Part shown: piece by piece, positions 17,017 to 25,869 of the stretch
How the letters are laid out: every line of letters begins with the position of its first letter
How positions within the stretch are numbered: position 1 is the first letter of the stretch
Assembly (NCBI GenBank): GCA_029976075.1
Contig: JARKNW010000027.1
Coordinates: 1-45,094 of the forward strand
Source of the DNA: Pleomorphomonas sp.
GTDB taxonomy: Bacteria; Pseudomonadota; Alphaproteobacteria; Rhizobiales; Pleomorphomonadaceae
Reading direction: 5' to 3'
Length of the DNA stretch: 45,094 nucleotides
The notes under the pieces: model-generated
What the model saw: only the letters and a program-made list of their open reading frames with translations
Told to the model about the DNA's origin: nothing
The model's database searches: none
Program-made: the position numbers and the translations under genes

Positions 17017-18540
17017 ATGGAATGGTTCGAGAACGTTCGTCGCAGCTTTCTGGACTTCGATGCGATGGCGGCCGTGTTGCCGAACATGCTGTTCATCGGT
17101 CTCAAGAATACGCTCATTCTCGCCTTCGCCTCGACGATTCTCGGCGTACTGGTCGGCATCGTTCTCGCGGTGATGGGCATCTCCCGATCGAGCTGGGTGA
17201 GATTGCCGGCCCGTCTCTATACCGACATCTTTCGCGGCCTGCCGGCCATCCTGACCATCCTGATCATCGGTCAGGGCTTTGCCCGCATCGGCCGCCAGAT
17301 CTTTGGCCCTTCCCCCTATCCGCTTGGCATCATCGCACTCAGCCTGATCGCCGGGGCCTACATCGGCGAAATCTTCCGCTCCGGCATCCAGAGCGTCGAG
17401 CGCGGCCAGATGGAAGCCTGCCGAGCGCTGTCCATGAGCTACGGCCAGGGCATGCGCCTCATCGTCATTCCTCAGGGCATCCGGCGCGTACTGCCGGCAC
17501 TGGTCAACCAGTTCATCGGCAACGTCAAGGATTCGAGCCTGGTCTACTTCCTCGGCCTGCTTGCCTCCGAGCGGGAGATCTTCCGTGTCGGTCAGGACCA
17601 GGCGGTGGTGACGGGCAACCTGTCGCCACTGCTGCTTGCCGGCATCTTCTACCTCGTCATCACGGTACCGCTCACCCATCTCGTCAATTACGTCGACAAC
17701 CGACTCCGGACCGGGCGCCGCCCGACGACGCTGGTTTCCGGGCTCGAAGAGGTGGGCGAACTGCAAGGCAGCGTCGCGACCGCCGAGGACACCACCGACA
17801 AGCTGCCGACCTTCAAGGGCGGTAGTCTTACCGTGCGGGGTCTCGGCATGGCGTACGGCGAACTCGACGTGCTGAAAGACATCAACCTCGCTGTGAAAGC
17901 CGGCACGGTGACCTGCATCATCGGCCCATCAGGCTCGGGCAAGTCGACGTTGTTGCGCTGTCTTAACCGGCTGGTGGAGCCGAAAGCCGGCGACGTGAGC
18001 ATCGACGGCGCCTCGATCCTCACCATGAAGCCGGAAACGCTGCGGCGGCGCGTCGGCATGGTGTTCCAGCAGTTCAATCTGTTCCCCGACCACACGGCGC
18101 TCGAAAACGTCATGCTGGCGCTCACCAAGGTGAAGAAGATGCCGCCGGCCGAAGCCCGACGCATCGCCGAAGCCCGCCTTTCCGACGTCGGGCTTGCCAG
18201 CCGCATGGATCACCGGCCGAGCAGCCTTTCCGGTGGTCAGCAGCAACGCGTCGCCATCGCGCGCGCGCTCGCCATGGCACCGGAGGTCATCCTGTTCGAC
18301 GAGGTGACCAGCGCCCTCGATCCGGAACTGGTCAAGGGTGTCCTCAACCTGATGTCCGATCTCGGTCGGCGCGGCATGACCATGGTGGTGGTAACCCACG
18401 AGATGGGCTTTGCCCGCAAGGTGGCCGATCAGGTCGTCTTCATGGACGAGGGGCGCATTGTCGAGGCAGGTACGCCGGACGACATCTTCGATCGGCCCAA
18501 CAGCCCTCGCCTGCGGCGCTTCCTCAACGAGGTTCTATAG
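17017..18540 (+). CDS. Fused amino-acid ABC transporter permease/ATPase
   Basis: A 507-residue single chain. The N-terminal half (about 1-235) is a HisMQ-type permease with five or so membrane spans ([20 protein letters not shown], the coupling-helix EAA-like stretch [20 protein letters not shown], and [13 protein letters not shown]). A linker of about 35 residues leads to a complete GlnQ-type ATPase (about 270-507). The ATPase has Walker [10 protein letters not shown], the Q-loop in VFQQFNLFP, signature LSGGQQQR, Walker [13 protein letters not shown] and the H-loop His in VVTHEMGF. Separate genes are the rule for this transporter class, so the fusion is notable though known in rhizobia-like bacteria. 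One chain per half-transporter would form a homodimer. The ATG at 17017 is chosen because translation begins the permease there. Confidence 0.92.
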   Translation: MEWFENVRRSFLDFDAMAAVLPNMLFIGLKNTLILAFASTILGVLVGIVLAVMGISRSSWVRLPARLYTDIFRGLPAILTILIIGQGFARIGRQIFGPSPYPLGIIALSLIAGAYIGEIFRSGIQSVERGQMEACRALSMSYGQGMRLIVIPQGIRRVLPALVNQFIGNVKDSSLVYFLGLLASEREIFRVGQDQAVVTGNLSPLLLAGIFYLVITVPLTHLVNYVDNRLRTGRRPTTLVSGLEEVGELQGSVATAEDTTDKLPTFKGGSLTVRGLGMAYGELDVLKDINLAVKAGTVTCIIGPSGSGKSTLLRCLNRLVEPKAGDVSIDGASILTMKPETLRRRVGMVFQQFNLFPDHTALENVMLALTKVKKMPPAEARRIAEARLSDVGLASRMDHRPSSLSGGQQQRVAIARALAMAPEVILFDEVTSALDPELVKGVLNLMSDLGRRGMTMVVVTHEMGFARKVADQVVFMDEGRIVEAGTPDDIFDRPNSPRLRRFLNEVL

Positions 18541-18580
18541 AAAGCCTCAGACCTGGTTGGGGTCGCAGCTTGGCCTATGG

Positions 18581-19984
18581 CTACAGCAACGGCCCTACCA
18601 GCCGCGCCAGATTCTCGGCAAGGCTCATGGCAAGCGGTCGCCGCCGCCATTGCAAAAGATCAAGACGGTCACTCAAGGCAATGCAGCGGGCTTGCTGATC
18701 GACCAGCTCGGCGACTTGCGTCGGCTCGTAGAGCAGCAAGCTGATCTCGGCATTCAGCATGAAGGATCTGAGGTCGGCATTTCCTGAGCCGATGACGCCT
18801 ATCCGGCCATCGATGGAGACATGCTTGGCGTGCAGGAGATGGCTGCGATAGCGGTGGATGCGCACGCCCATCGACATCAACTCGTCGTAGAACGACCGCT
18901 GGGCGAGGCGCACCAGCCGCTGATCAACCACGCGGGAGACAACGAGATCTATGGTGACGCCACGATATGCAGCCGTCTGAAGGGCGGCGAGCAGGGCCTC
19001 GTCCGGGATCAAATAGGGACTGACCAGCGTGACTTGCGTCCTGGCGGCGTGGATGAGGGCAACCAGAAGCCGTTCGAAACCAGGCACGCCGTAGTCGGGA
19101 CCGCTCGGCATAACCTGAACCGCTGCCTCGGCCGTGGCGGGTATCGGCGGCAAGGGAAGTATCTCTTTGGTCTCGAGATACCAATCGCTGGCAAAGACCG
19201 CAGCCACGGCGACCGCAACAGGCCCCTCTACCCGAGCGACCAACTCGTCGTTGGTGACACCACGCTTGAAATTCCGATCGACGATGTTTTGCGAACCGAC
19301 ATAGGCGAGGCGGCCATCAATGACGGCAATCTTGCGATGATTGCGAAGATCGGCCCGCGCCCGCCGCACCGTTGTCCACCAGCGCACCGGCAAGGCCAGT
19401 TTGCACGGCACGCCTTCCTCGGCGAGGAGGGTCAGCGTCCGACGTGCCCATGGACGCGAGCCGATGGCGTCGATCAGCACGCGGACATCGACGCCACGAC
19501 GGGCGGCCCGGCCAAGAGCTGCAGCGACTTTCTTGCCGGTACTATCGTCTGCAAAGATATAGGTCAGCAGGTGGACACTGGATTTGGCCGCATCGATGTC
19601 AACCGTCAGACTATCGATCGACAGATCGTAGTCCGAAAGCAACGCGAGATCTGAAGCGCCAGTCTCAGGAAACTCGCCGAGACGTTCCGCAAGCTCGGCG
19701 ATAACGGGCGCGGGATGGACGGGAGGTGGCAGGAGTGCCGCCATTCGCCGCCGAAGAGTCGATGCCTCTGCAAAACGTTGCTGCCGCCAGGCGGGAAAGC
19801 GCGATCGGCCGATCAGCCGATAGAGCACCAGCGCTGGCACGGGCAGGAAGAACACCAGCAGCAACCAGCTACGGGCCGCTTCAGGCGGTCGTCGCAACGG
19901 CACGACCACCACCATGACAAGGCGGATCGACCATTCGACCAACAGGTAGATGAGCGCCAGATGTTCGGTCCAGACCAACCACAT
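18581..19984 (-). CDS. cls: Cardiolipin synthase, phospholipase D superfamily
   Basis: A 467-residue membrane enzyme that joins two phosphatidylglycerols to cardiolipin and glycerol. Two N-terminal hydrophobic segments (about residues 8-30 and 40-57) form the usual membrane anchor. Two PLD motifs follow: His216 in NHRKIAVIDGRLAYVGSQN and His385 in LHAKHVSIDGRIGVIGSGN, both with the HxKxxxxD pattern intact. The family length of about 470-490 is met. It converges on the transporter gene 40 bases away. The ATG at 19984 has a GGGAGGG stretch very close upstream. Several cls paralogues exist in bacteria and I cannot say which one this is. Confidence 0.93.
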   Translation of the reverse strand: MWLVWTEHLALIYLLVEWSIRLVMVVVVPLRRPPEAARSWLLLVFFLPVPALVLYRLIGRSRFPAWRQQRFAEASTLRRRMAALLPPPVHPAPVIAELAERLGEFPETGASDLALLSDYDLSIDSLTVDIDAAKSSVHLLTYIFADDSTGKKVAAALGRAARRGVDVRVLIDAIGSRPWARRTLTLLAEEGVPCKLALPVRWWTTVRRARADLRNHRKIAVIDGRLAYVGSQNIVDRNFKRGVTNDELVARVEGPVAVAVAAVFASDWYLETKEILPLPPIPATAEAAVQVMPSGPDYGVPGFERLLVALIHAARTQVTLVSPYLIPDEALLAALQTAAYRGVTIDLVVSRVVDQRLVRLAQRSFYDELMSMGVRIHRYRSHLLHAKHVSIDGRIGVIGSGNADLRSFMLNAEISLLLYEPTQVAELVDQQARCIALSDRLDLLQWRRRPLAMSLAENLARLVGPLL

Positions 19985-20366
19985 GCCCTCCCCCAGCCCT
20001 AGCCATTTCTCTATGGCCGAGATGGCGGCGCATATCCAGTGCCCTCAAGGCTACGAGGCGGTTGAGTAAAACGAATGATCGGCAGACTGCCAAACACAAG
20101 CCAACGGGCTTGGACATAGTGCCGGATATGCCGTGAGCGCGTCTCGCAGACGCCCCCCCTGGGAACCACCCGCCGACCGGCCGAGCGTGCATCGGCCACT
20201 CCGCAAAGAACACGCTGGCCGAGGCGCTAAATGTGGCCCGGATATCTATCCGTATAAATACCCAATCAAAAAGGAGTTGATGGTTTGCACTTTACATGAC
20301 AAAGCCTCTTTCGTAAAGTTTTGCTCATCACCCACGGTGACGGCATACGGGCGAGGTTGCAAGCGC
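19985..20366. other. cls / als divergent region with candidate operator
   Basis: About 380 bases. The stretch at about 20235-20330 is strongly A+T-rich against its surroundings and should hold the als promoter. CTTTAC (20290-20295) and GTAAAG (20313-20318) form an inverted repeat with 17 bases between them, a possible AlsR operator. An AAGGAG at 20271-20276 precedes an in-frame ATG at 20280, which is an alternative start for alsR. Confidence 0.45.
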
Positions 20367-21365
20367 ATGACGAACAGGGAGCGGACCGGACACCACAAAG
20401 ATACCGGAACACGCGACCCCATGGCGGCTGCGGCGCATATCCGTATGTTGCTACCTGCGCTATCACAGGGGGAGCAGAATGTTGCCCTCTGGTTGTTGGA
20501 ACGCGGAAATTTGACGAATAACCCAAAGATCGGTGAAGTCGCTGCCGCTTTGGGTATTTCGGAAGCCATGGTCGTCAAGGTGTCGCGCCGACTGGGCTAT
20601 GGCGGCTTCAAGGAGCTGCGCGCCGACCTGATGGCCTATTACGCCAACCTTCGGGTGGAGATCGACGAGGAGCTGCGCCGGGAAGATACCATCCCGCAGA
20701 TTGTCCGCAAGGTGTTTGCGACCGAGCGGTCGGCGCTCGAGGAAGTCGAGAGCATTCTGGACATCGACGCCATCGCCGAGGCGTCACGCATCTTCATCAA
20801 GGCGCGTCACCGTGACCTTTACGGCGTCGGCGGCTCGGCCACGGTCTGTGCCGACGCCTCCCACAAGTTCCTGCGGATCGGCATACGCTCGAGCGTCTTC
20901 TCCGACGCACACCTGATCGCCATGTCGGCAAGCCTTCTCGAAGCGGGCGATGCCGCCTTGGTGGTCTCGCACTCCGGCGAATCCAAGGATGTGATCCTCG
21001 GCGCGGAAGTTGCCCGCGCCTCAGGTGCCAAGGTGATCACCATCACCAACTCGATCGCTTCGACATTGGCCCGCAATTCGGATGTCGTGCTGTGCGCACC
21101 GGCCAAGGAAGCCCCGTTGATGGGGCAGAACGCCGCCGCTCGCATCGCCCAGCTCGCCATCCTCGACACGATGTTCATCTGCCTGGCGCGCGAGGACTAC
21201 GAGACCGCCGAGCGGAACCTGAACAAGGTGCTGACTTCGGTCGCCGTCTATTCGACGAACGACCGCGGACGGACCGAAAGACGCGGCACGCCCCGCGCTG
21301 AGAAAAATTCGCCGGACGGCGTCCAGCCGGCGAAGGAAACCGCAAGGAAAAGGGTGGAGTTATGA
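20367..21365 (+). CDS. alsR: RpiR/MurR-family regulator of the allose operon
   Basis: About 332 residues. The N-terminal helix-turn-helix of RpiR type (about 40-95: LSQGEQNVALWLLERGN, IGEVAAALGISEAMVVKVSRRLG) is followed by a SIS domain (about 140-290: LYGVGGSATVCADASHKF, VVSHSGESKDV, and ITNS). This domain should sense a sugar phosphate, probably allose-6-phosphate. An unusual charged, low-complexity tail of about 37 residues extends beyond the SIS domain. The stop overlaps the alsB start (ATGA), so the regulator is the first gene of its own target operon. E. coli also has rpiR (alsR) in front of alsB. Starts at 20280 (good AAGGAG, but close) and 20421 are alternatives. Confidence 0.88.
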   Translation: MTNRERTGHHKDTGTRDPMAAAAHIRMLLPALSQGEQNVALWLLERGNLTNNPKIGEVAAALGISEAMVVKVSRRLGYGGFKELRADLMAYYANLRVEIDEELRREDTIPQIVRKVFATERSALEEVESILDIDAIAEASRIFIKARHRDLYGVGGSATVCADASHKFLRIGIRSSVFSDAHLIAMSASLLEAGDAALVVSHSGESKDVILGAEVARASGAKVITITNSIASTLARNSDVVLCAPAKEAPLMGQNAAARIAQLAILDTMFICLAREDYETAERNLNKVLTSVAVYSTNDRGRTERRGTPRAEKNSPDGVQPAKETARKRVEL

Positions 21366-22300
21366 AAATCAGAGGCTTGCTCATCGCTACCGTCGCCGCC
21401 GCCGGCATGCTGGGCTTTTCCGCCAGTGCCATGGCCGCCGATTACGCCATCGTCCTCAAGACACTGTCCAACCCCTTCTGGGTGCAGATGAAGGACGGCA
21501 TCCAGGCCAAGGCCAAGGAACTCGGCGTTGAGGTCGACATCGTCGCTTCGCCGTCGGAAGAGGACTTCCAGGCCCAGCTGCAGCTGTTCGAGGACATGCT
21601 GAACCGCGACTACAAGGGCTTTGGCTTCGCGCCGCTGTCGCCGGTGAACCTGGTCAATCCGGCTGCCGCCGCCTACAAGAAGGGCAAGCCGATCGTCAAC
21701 ATCGACGAGAAGGTCGACATGAAGGCCCTGCAGGCTGCCGGTGCCAACGTCGAGGCCTTCGTCACCACCGACAACGTCAAGGTGGGCGAGAAGGGTGCCA
21801 AGTTCATCATCGACAAGCTGGGCGCGGCGGGCGGCGAAGTCGCCATCGTCGAGGGCAAGGCGGGTAACGCCTCGGGTCTCGCCCGTCACGACGGTGCCAA
21901 GGCCGCCTTCGACGCGACCTCCAACGTCAAGCTCGTGGCCAGCCAGCCGGCCGACTGGGATCGTCTGAAGGCGCTCGACGTCGCCACCAACATCCTGCAG
22001 TCGTCACCCGACCTCAAGGCGTTCTACTGCGCCAACGACACCATGGCGCTCGGCGTCATGCAGGCCGTGCAGAACGCCGGCAAGGCCGGCAAGGTGCTGG
22101 TCGTCGGCACCGACGGTGCGCCGGAAGCCCGCGAGATGGTGGCCGCCGGTCGCCTGACCGCCACCGTCGCCCAGGACCCGGCCAAGATCGGCGCCACCAG
22201 CCTCCAGTTGCTGGTTGACGCAGTCAAGGCCGGCAAGCTGACCCCGGTCGGCACCGAGCCCAAGCAGGTGGCGGTGGACTCGGTTCTCGTCACCAAGTGA
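21362..22300 (+). CDS. alsB: D-allose ABC transporter substrate-binding protein
   Basis: A 312-residue periplasmic sugar receptor of the ribose/allose class. The signal peptide is residues 1-25 (MKIRGLLIATV, cleavage after SAMA). The mature part matches E. coli AlsB very closely: YAIVLKTLSNPFWVQMKDGI, ASPSEEDFQAQLQLFED, NVEAFVTTDNV, IVEGKAGNASG, and SQPADWDRLKALDVATN. Such identity along the ligand-contact segments makes D-allose the probable ligand. It starts at the ATG overlapping the alsR stop, with GGTGGAG upstream. Two GC-rich hairpins after the gene probably set its higher mRNA level relative to alsA. Confidence 0.95.
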   Translation: MKIRGLLIATVAAAGMLGFSASAMAADYAIVLKTLSNPFWVQMKDGIQAKAKELGVEVDIVASPSEEDFQAQLQLFEDMLNRDYKGFGFAPLSPVNLVNPAAAAYKKGKPIVNIDEKVDMKALQAAGANVEAFVTTDNVKVGEKGAKFIIDKLGAAGGEVAIVEGKAGNASGLARHDGAKAAFDATSNVKLVASQPADWDRLKALDVATNILQSSPDLKAFYCANDTMALGVMQAVQNAGKAGKVLVVGTDGAPEAREMVAAGRLTATVAQDPAKIGATSLQLLVDAVKAGKLTPVGTEPKQVAVDSVLVTK

Positions 22301-22318
22301 TCGCACTGACCGGAACGA

Positions 22319-22388
22319 GGCGGCCGCCGCGCATGCGGCCGCCCCATTCCCCCTCCGTCCGGCGCGTCACTCCCCCGGCGCGCCGGAC
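22319..22388 (+). other. Two intercistronic hairpins between alsB and alsA
   Basis: GGCGGCCGC (22319-22327) pairs with GCGGCCGCC (22335-22343). GTCCGGCGCG (22357-22366) pairs with CGCGCCGGAC (22379-22388). Both stems are perfect and neither has a T-tract, which fits 3'-end protection of the binding-protein mRNA rather than full termination. Confidence 0.65.
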
Positions 22389-22531
22389 GATTTCTGAACA
22401 GCTCTCCGATCGGACGATACTGGAGCAACCTACGTTCTGAAGAACGCGCCGTATTGCTCTATCTCTTTGTCATGCATTGGATTTTTCGAGAAGTATCCGC
22501 TTCTCCCGTCCGATGCCCTAGCGAGTTCGAC

Positions 22532-24106
22532 ATGTCAAACCTGGCTCCGAACACTGCCGGTCCGGCCGGCACCGAAGCGGCCGCCCCGATCGTCCGCATG
22601 GTCGGCATCGAAAAGCATTTTAACAACGTTTCGGTCCTGAAGGGTGTCAACCTCGACATCCGCCCTGGTGAAGTTCACGTCCTGCTGGGCGAAAACGGCG
22701 CCGGCAAATCGACGCTGATGAAGATTCTCACCGGCATTCACGAACCCACTGGTGGCGAGATCGTGCTCGACGGCGTGTCGCACGCGCTGGTTACGCCGAG
22801 ACAGGCCAGCGACGCCGGAATTTCGATCATCTATCAGGAACTCTCGGTCATCAACGAGCTGTCGGCGCTCGAGAATCTGTTCGTCGGCCGCCTGCCGGTC
22901 AGGCGCCGCCTCGGCGTTCCGGTCGTCGACTGGAAGCTGATGGAGACGGAAGCACGATCGATCATCGGCCGTCTCGGCCTCGGCAGTCTCGATCTTCATA
23001 AGCCGGTCGGCGAAATGCCGATCGCCCACCGCCAGATCATCGAAATCGCCAAATCGCTGATGAAGAATGTCCGCGTGCTCGTCATGGACGAGCCGACGTC
23101 CTCTCTGACGTCGGTGGAGACGGAGCGGCTGTTCACCCTTGTCCGTCAGTTGAAAGCCGAGGGAACGGCCGTCCTGTTCATCTCGCACAAGCTCGATGAA
23201 GTGCGCGAAATCGGCGACACTTTCTCGGTCCTGAAGGACGGCGTTTCCACCGGTCACGGTCGCATAGCCGACTATACCAACGACGACCTCGTCCGCATGA
23301 TGGTTGGTCGCGTGGTCAAGCAGCGCTTCCTGGCCGAGGGCCCGATCGACCGCACGTCGATGCCGGTGCTGAAGGTGGAGAATGTCACCAGCGCCGATCG
23401 CAAACGGGTCCGCGACGTCAGCTTCGAAGTCCACCATGGCGAGGTTCTGGGCTTTGCCGGTCTCGTCGGCTCCGGCCGTACCGACCTCATGAACTGCCTG
23501 TTCGGCGCCGAGCCACGCGCCGCCGGCAAGATCATCCTCAACGGTACCGACATCACGCCGAACAATCCCGTCGAGGCGGTGAAGTCCGGCATGGCCTACC
23601 TGACCGAGAACCGCCGCCAGACCGGCTTCACGCCCAACTTCACCATTGAAGGTAACATCGCCGTCACCAAATCGGTGAAGGATGCGCCGCTGCGGGGCAC
23701 CTGGGGCCTCGTCGACCGCAAGGCTGAACACACCATCGCGGAAGAGCAGCGCCAACAGCTGTCCATCCGTTGTGCCGGCGTAGACCAGAGCATCCTGGAG
23801 CTCTCGGGCGGCAATCAGCAGAAGGTACTGGTCGGCAAGTGGATGTCGATCGCCCCCTCGGTCATCATCTTCGACGAACCGACGCGCGGCATCGACGTCG
23901 GCGCCAAGTCGCAGATCCACGAAATCATCCGGACGCTCGCCAACGCCGGCAAGGCGGTGATCATGGTGTCGTCCGAACTCCCCGAAATCCTGGCCGTCTG
24001 CGACCGCGTCGCTGTGTTCCGCAACGGTCGCATCATGGACGTCCTCGACGGTGCAACGGCAACCGAGGAGTCCATTCTGAGCGTCGCAATGAGGGACGGC
24101 AAATGA
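22532..24106 (+). CDS. alsA: D-allose ABC transporter ATP-binding protein
   Basis: A 524-residue tandem ATPase of the ribose/allose importer class. The first cassette has Walker A GENGAGKSTLM (around residue 55), a variant LSG region (PIAHRQIIEIAKSL) and Walker B VLVMDEPTSSL. The second has a degenerate P-loop (GLVGSGRTDLMNCLFG), signature LSGGNQQKV and Walker B VIIFDEPTRGIDV. Having only one canonical Walker A is normal for RbsA-type proteins. The start is uncertain: ATG at 22532 lacks a good ribosome binding site, and the upstream in-frame ATG at 22454 gives an unlikely extension. It overlaps alsC by four bases (ATGA). Confidence 0.94.
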   Translation: MSNLAPNTAGPAGTEAAAPIVRMVGIEKHFNNVSVLKGVNLDIRPGEVHVLLGENGAGKSTLMKILTGIHEPTGGEIVLDGVSHALVTPRQASDAGISIIYQELSVINELSALENLFVGRLPVRRRLGVPVVDWKLMETEARSIIGRLGLGSLDLHKPVGEMPIAHRQIIEIAKSLMKNVRVLVMDEPTSSLTSVETERLFTLVRQLKAEGTAVLFISHKLDEVREIGDTFSVLKDGVSTGHGRIADYTNDDLVRMMVGRVVKQRFLAEGPIDRTSMPVLKVENVTSADRKRVRDVSFEVHHGEVLGFAGLVGSGRTDLMNCLFGAEPRAAGKIILNGTDITPNNPVEAVKSGMAYLTENRRQTGFTPNFTIEGNIAVTKSVKDAPLRGTWGLVDRKAEHTIAEEQRQQLSIRCAGVDQSILELSGGNQQKVLVGKWMSIAPSVIIFDEPTRGIDVGAKSQIHEIIRTLANAGKAVIMVSSELPEILAVCDRVAVFRNGRIMDVLDGATATEESILSVAMRDGK

Positions 24107-25053
24107 GCCAGCGCGTAAAACTCGGCAAACTCTGGGACATCTACGGGACGCTCTGCATCCTTCTAGTGATCGTGGTGCTGTTCAGCGCCCTGTCTCCCAC
24201 CTATTTCACTCGCCCCGAAAACATCGTGCAGATCTTCCTGCAGAGCTCGATCACCATCATGATCGCGCTCGGCGAGTTCTTCCCGATCCTGATTGCCGGC
24301 ATCGACCTTTCAGTCGGTTCGGTGCTGGCCCTCACCGGAATGATCACGGCCCAACTGATGGTCGCCGGTTTCGATCCGACGCTCGCCGTATTGCTGGGTG
24401 GCGTCGGCGGCGGCCTGGTGCTCGGCGCGATCAACGGCCTGCTCGTCAACTTCACCGGCCTGCATCCCTTCATCATCACGCTCGGCACCAATGCCATCTT
24501 CCGCGGCGTGACGATGATCATCTCCGGGGCAAGCCCGGTGTTCGGCTTCTCCTACGACTTCGTCGACACGGTAACCGGCTTCGTCGGCTTCATTCCCGTG
24601 CCGGTGATCTTCGCCCTGTCGTTTGCCGCCATTCTCTGGTTCTTCACCGCCAAGACGCGCCTCGGCCGCAATATCTACGCCGTTGGCGGCAACAAGGAAT
24701 CGGCCTTCTATTCCGGCATCGACGTCAAGCTGCACACGCTGATCGTGTTCATGATCTCCGGCCTCTGCGCGGGTCTTGCCGGCGTGTTGTCCATCGCCCG
24801 CCTCGGCGCGGCCGAACCGGCCGCCGGCACGGGCTTCGAGACCTATGCCATCGCGGCGGTGATCATCGGCGGTACCAGCTTCTTCGGCGGCAAGGGACGC
24901 ATTCCCTCTGTGGTGATCGGCGGCCTGATCATCGGCACCATCAACAACGGCCTCAACATCCTGCGCGTTCCCACGTTCTACCAACTGGTGGTGATGGGCG
25001 GCCTGATCATCTCGGCCGTGGCGCTTGATCGTCTGATCGGCCGCATGCGCTGA
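24103..25053 (+). CDS. alsC: D-allose ABC transporter permease
   Basis: A 316-residue inner-membrane permease of the RbsC/AlsC family with about eight to ten hydrophobic spans. Typical segments are SITIMIALGEFFPILIAGID, LSVGSVLALTG, VNFTGLHPFIITLGT, GRNIYAVGGNKESAFYSGI and IGGTSFFGGKGRI, the last being the coupling region to the ATPase. It starts at the ATG that overlaps the alsA stop. After the gene, a 132-base gap with GC-rich sequence separates it from alsE. Confidence 0.94.
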   Translation: MSQRVKLGKLWDIYGTLCILLVIVVLFSALSPTYFTRPENIVQIFLQSSITIMIALGEFFPILIAGIDLSVGSVLALTGMITAQLMVAGFDPTLAVLLGGVGGGLVLGAINGLLVNFTGLHPFIITLGTNAIFRGVTMIISGASPVFGFSYDFVDTVTGFVGFIPVPVIFALSFAAILWFFTAKTRLGRNIYAVGGNKESAFYSGIDVKLHTLIVFMISGLCAGLAGVLSIARLGAAEPAAGTGFETYAIAAVIIGGTSFFGGKGRIPSVVIGGLIIGTINNGLNILRVPTFYQLVVMGGLIISAVALDRLIGRMR

Positions 25054-25185
25054 CACGAAACTCGTCAGCTACCATATGAAGAGCCCCGTCCCGCCCATTC
25101 CTCCCCGGCGGGGCGGCCAGCCCCCGCCTTTTCTCATTGCGACGGGGGGCCTGCCGGACAATCCGGCCCAGATCAGGACGACCCG

Positions 25186-25869
25186 ATGAAGATCAAGATC
25201 TCCCCCTCCCTGATGTGCATGGACCTCCTGCGTTTCAAGGAACAGCTTACCTTCCTCGACAGCCACGCCGACTTCCTGCACATCGACATCATGGACGGCC
25301 ATTACGTCCCGAACCTGACCTTATCGCCGTTTTTCATGGAGAACGTCGCCAAGGTCTCGAAGCTGCCTATGGATTGCCACCTGATGACCACGGACCCGTG
25401 GATGTGGGTGCCGATCATGGCCAAGGCGGGAGCCGGCTTCATCTCCCCACAGGCCGAGACCATCAACGCGATCGCCTTCCGCATCATCGCCAAGATCCGC
25501 GAACTCGGCTGCAAACCCGGCATCGTCCTCAACCCCTCGACGCCGCTTGACACGATCCGTCATTACATTCACCTCATCGACAAGATCACCATCATGACGG
25601 TCGACCCCGGCTATGCCGGCCAGCCGTTCATCGAGGAGATGCTGGAGAAGATCGCCGAAGCCAAGCGCCTTCGCGAGGAGCGAGGTCTCAAGTTCCTGAT
25701 CGAGATCGACGGTTCGTGCAACAAGCGTACCTATGCGCGCCTTGCCGCCGCCGGCGCCGATGTGTTCATCGTCGGTACGTCCGGTCTCTTCAACAATCAC
25801 CAAGACATTGCCGAAGCCTGGAAGATCATGGTCGCCGACATCGAGGCCGCCGTCGGAGCCGCAGCATGA
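25186..25869 (+). CDS. alsE: D-allulose-6-phosphate 3-epimerase
   Basis: A 227-residue TIM-barrel epimerase of the ribulose-phosphate 3-epimerase family. It turns D-allulose-6-phosphate into fructose-6-phosphate. Metal and catalytic motifs are present: ISPSLMCMDLL, HIDIMDGHYVPNLTLSPFF (His and Asp), DCHLMTTDP, TVDPGYAGQPFI, IDGSCNKRTY and FIVGTSGLF. LSPFF and GSCN follow E. coli AlsE rather than Rpe. The ATG at 25186 has AGGA 7 bases upstream. The stop overlaps the alsK start (ATGA). Confidence 0.95.
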   Translation: MKIKISPSLMCMDLLRFKEQLTFLDSHADFLHIDIMDGHYVPNLTLSPFFMENVAKVSKLPMDCHLMTTDPWMWVPIMAKAGAGFISPQAETINAIAFRIIAKIRELGCKPGIVLNPSTPLDTIRHYIHLIDKITIMTVDPGYAGQPFIEEMLEKIAEAKRLREERGLKFLIEIDGSCNKRTYARLAAAGADVFIVGTSGLFNNHQDIAEAWKIMVADIEAAVGAAA

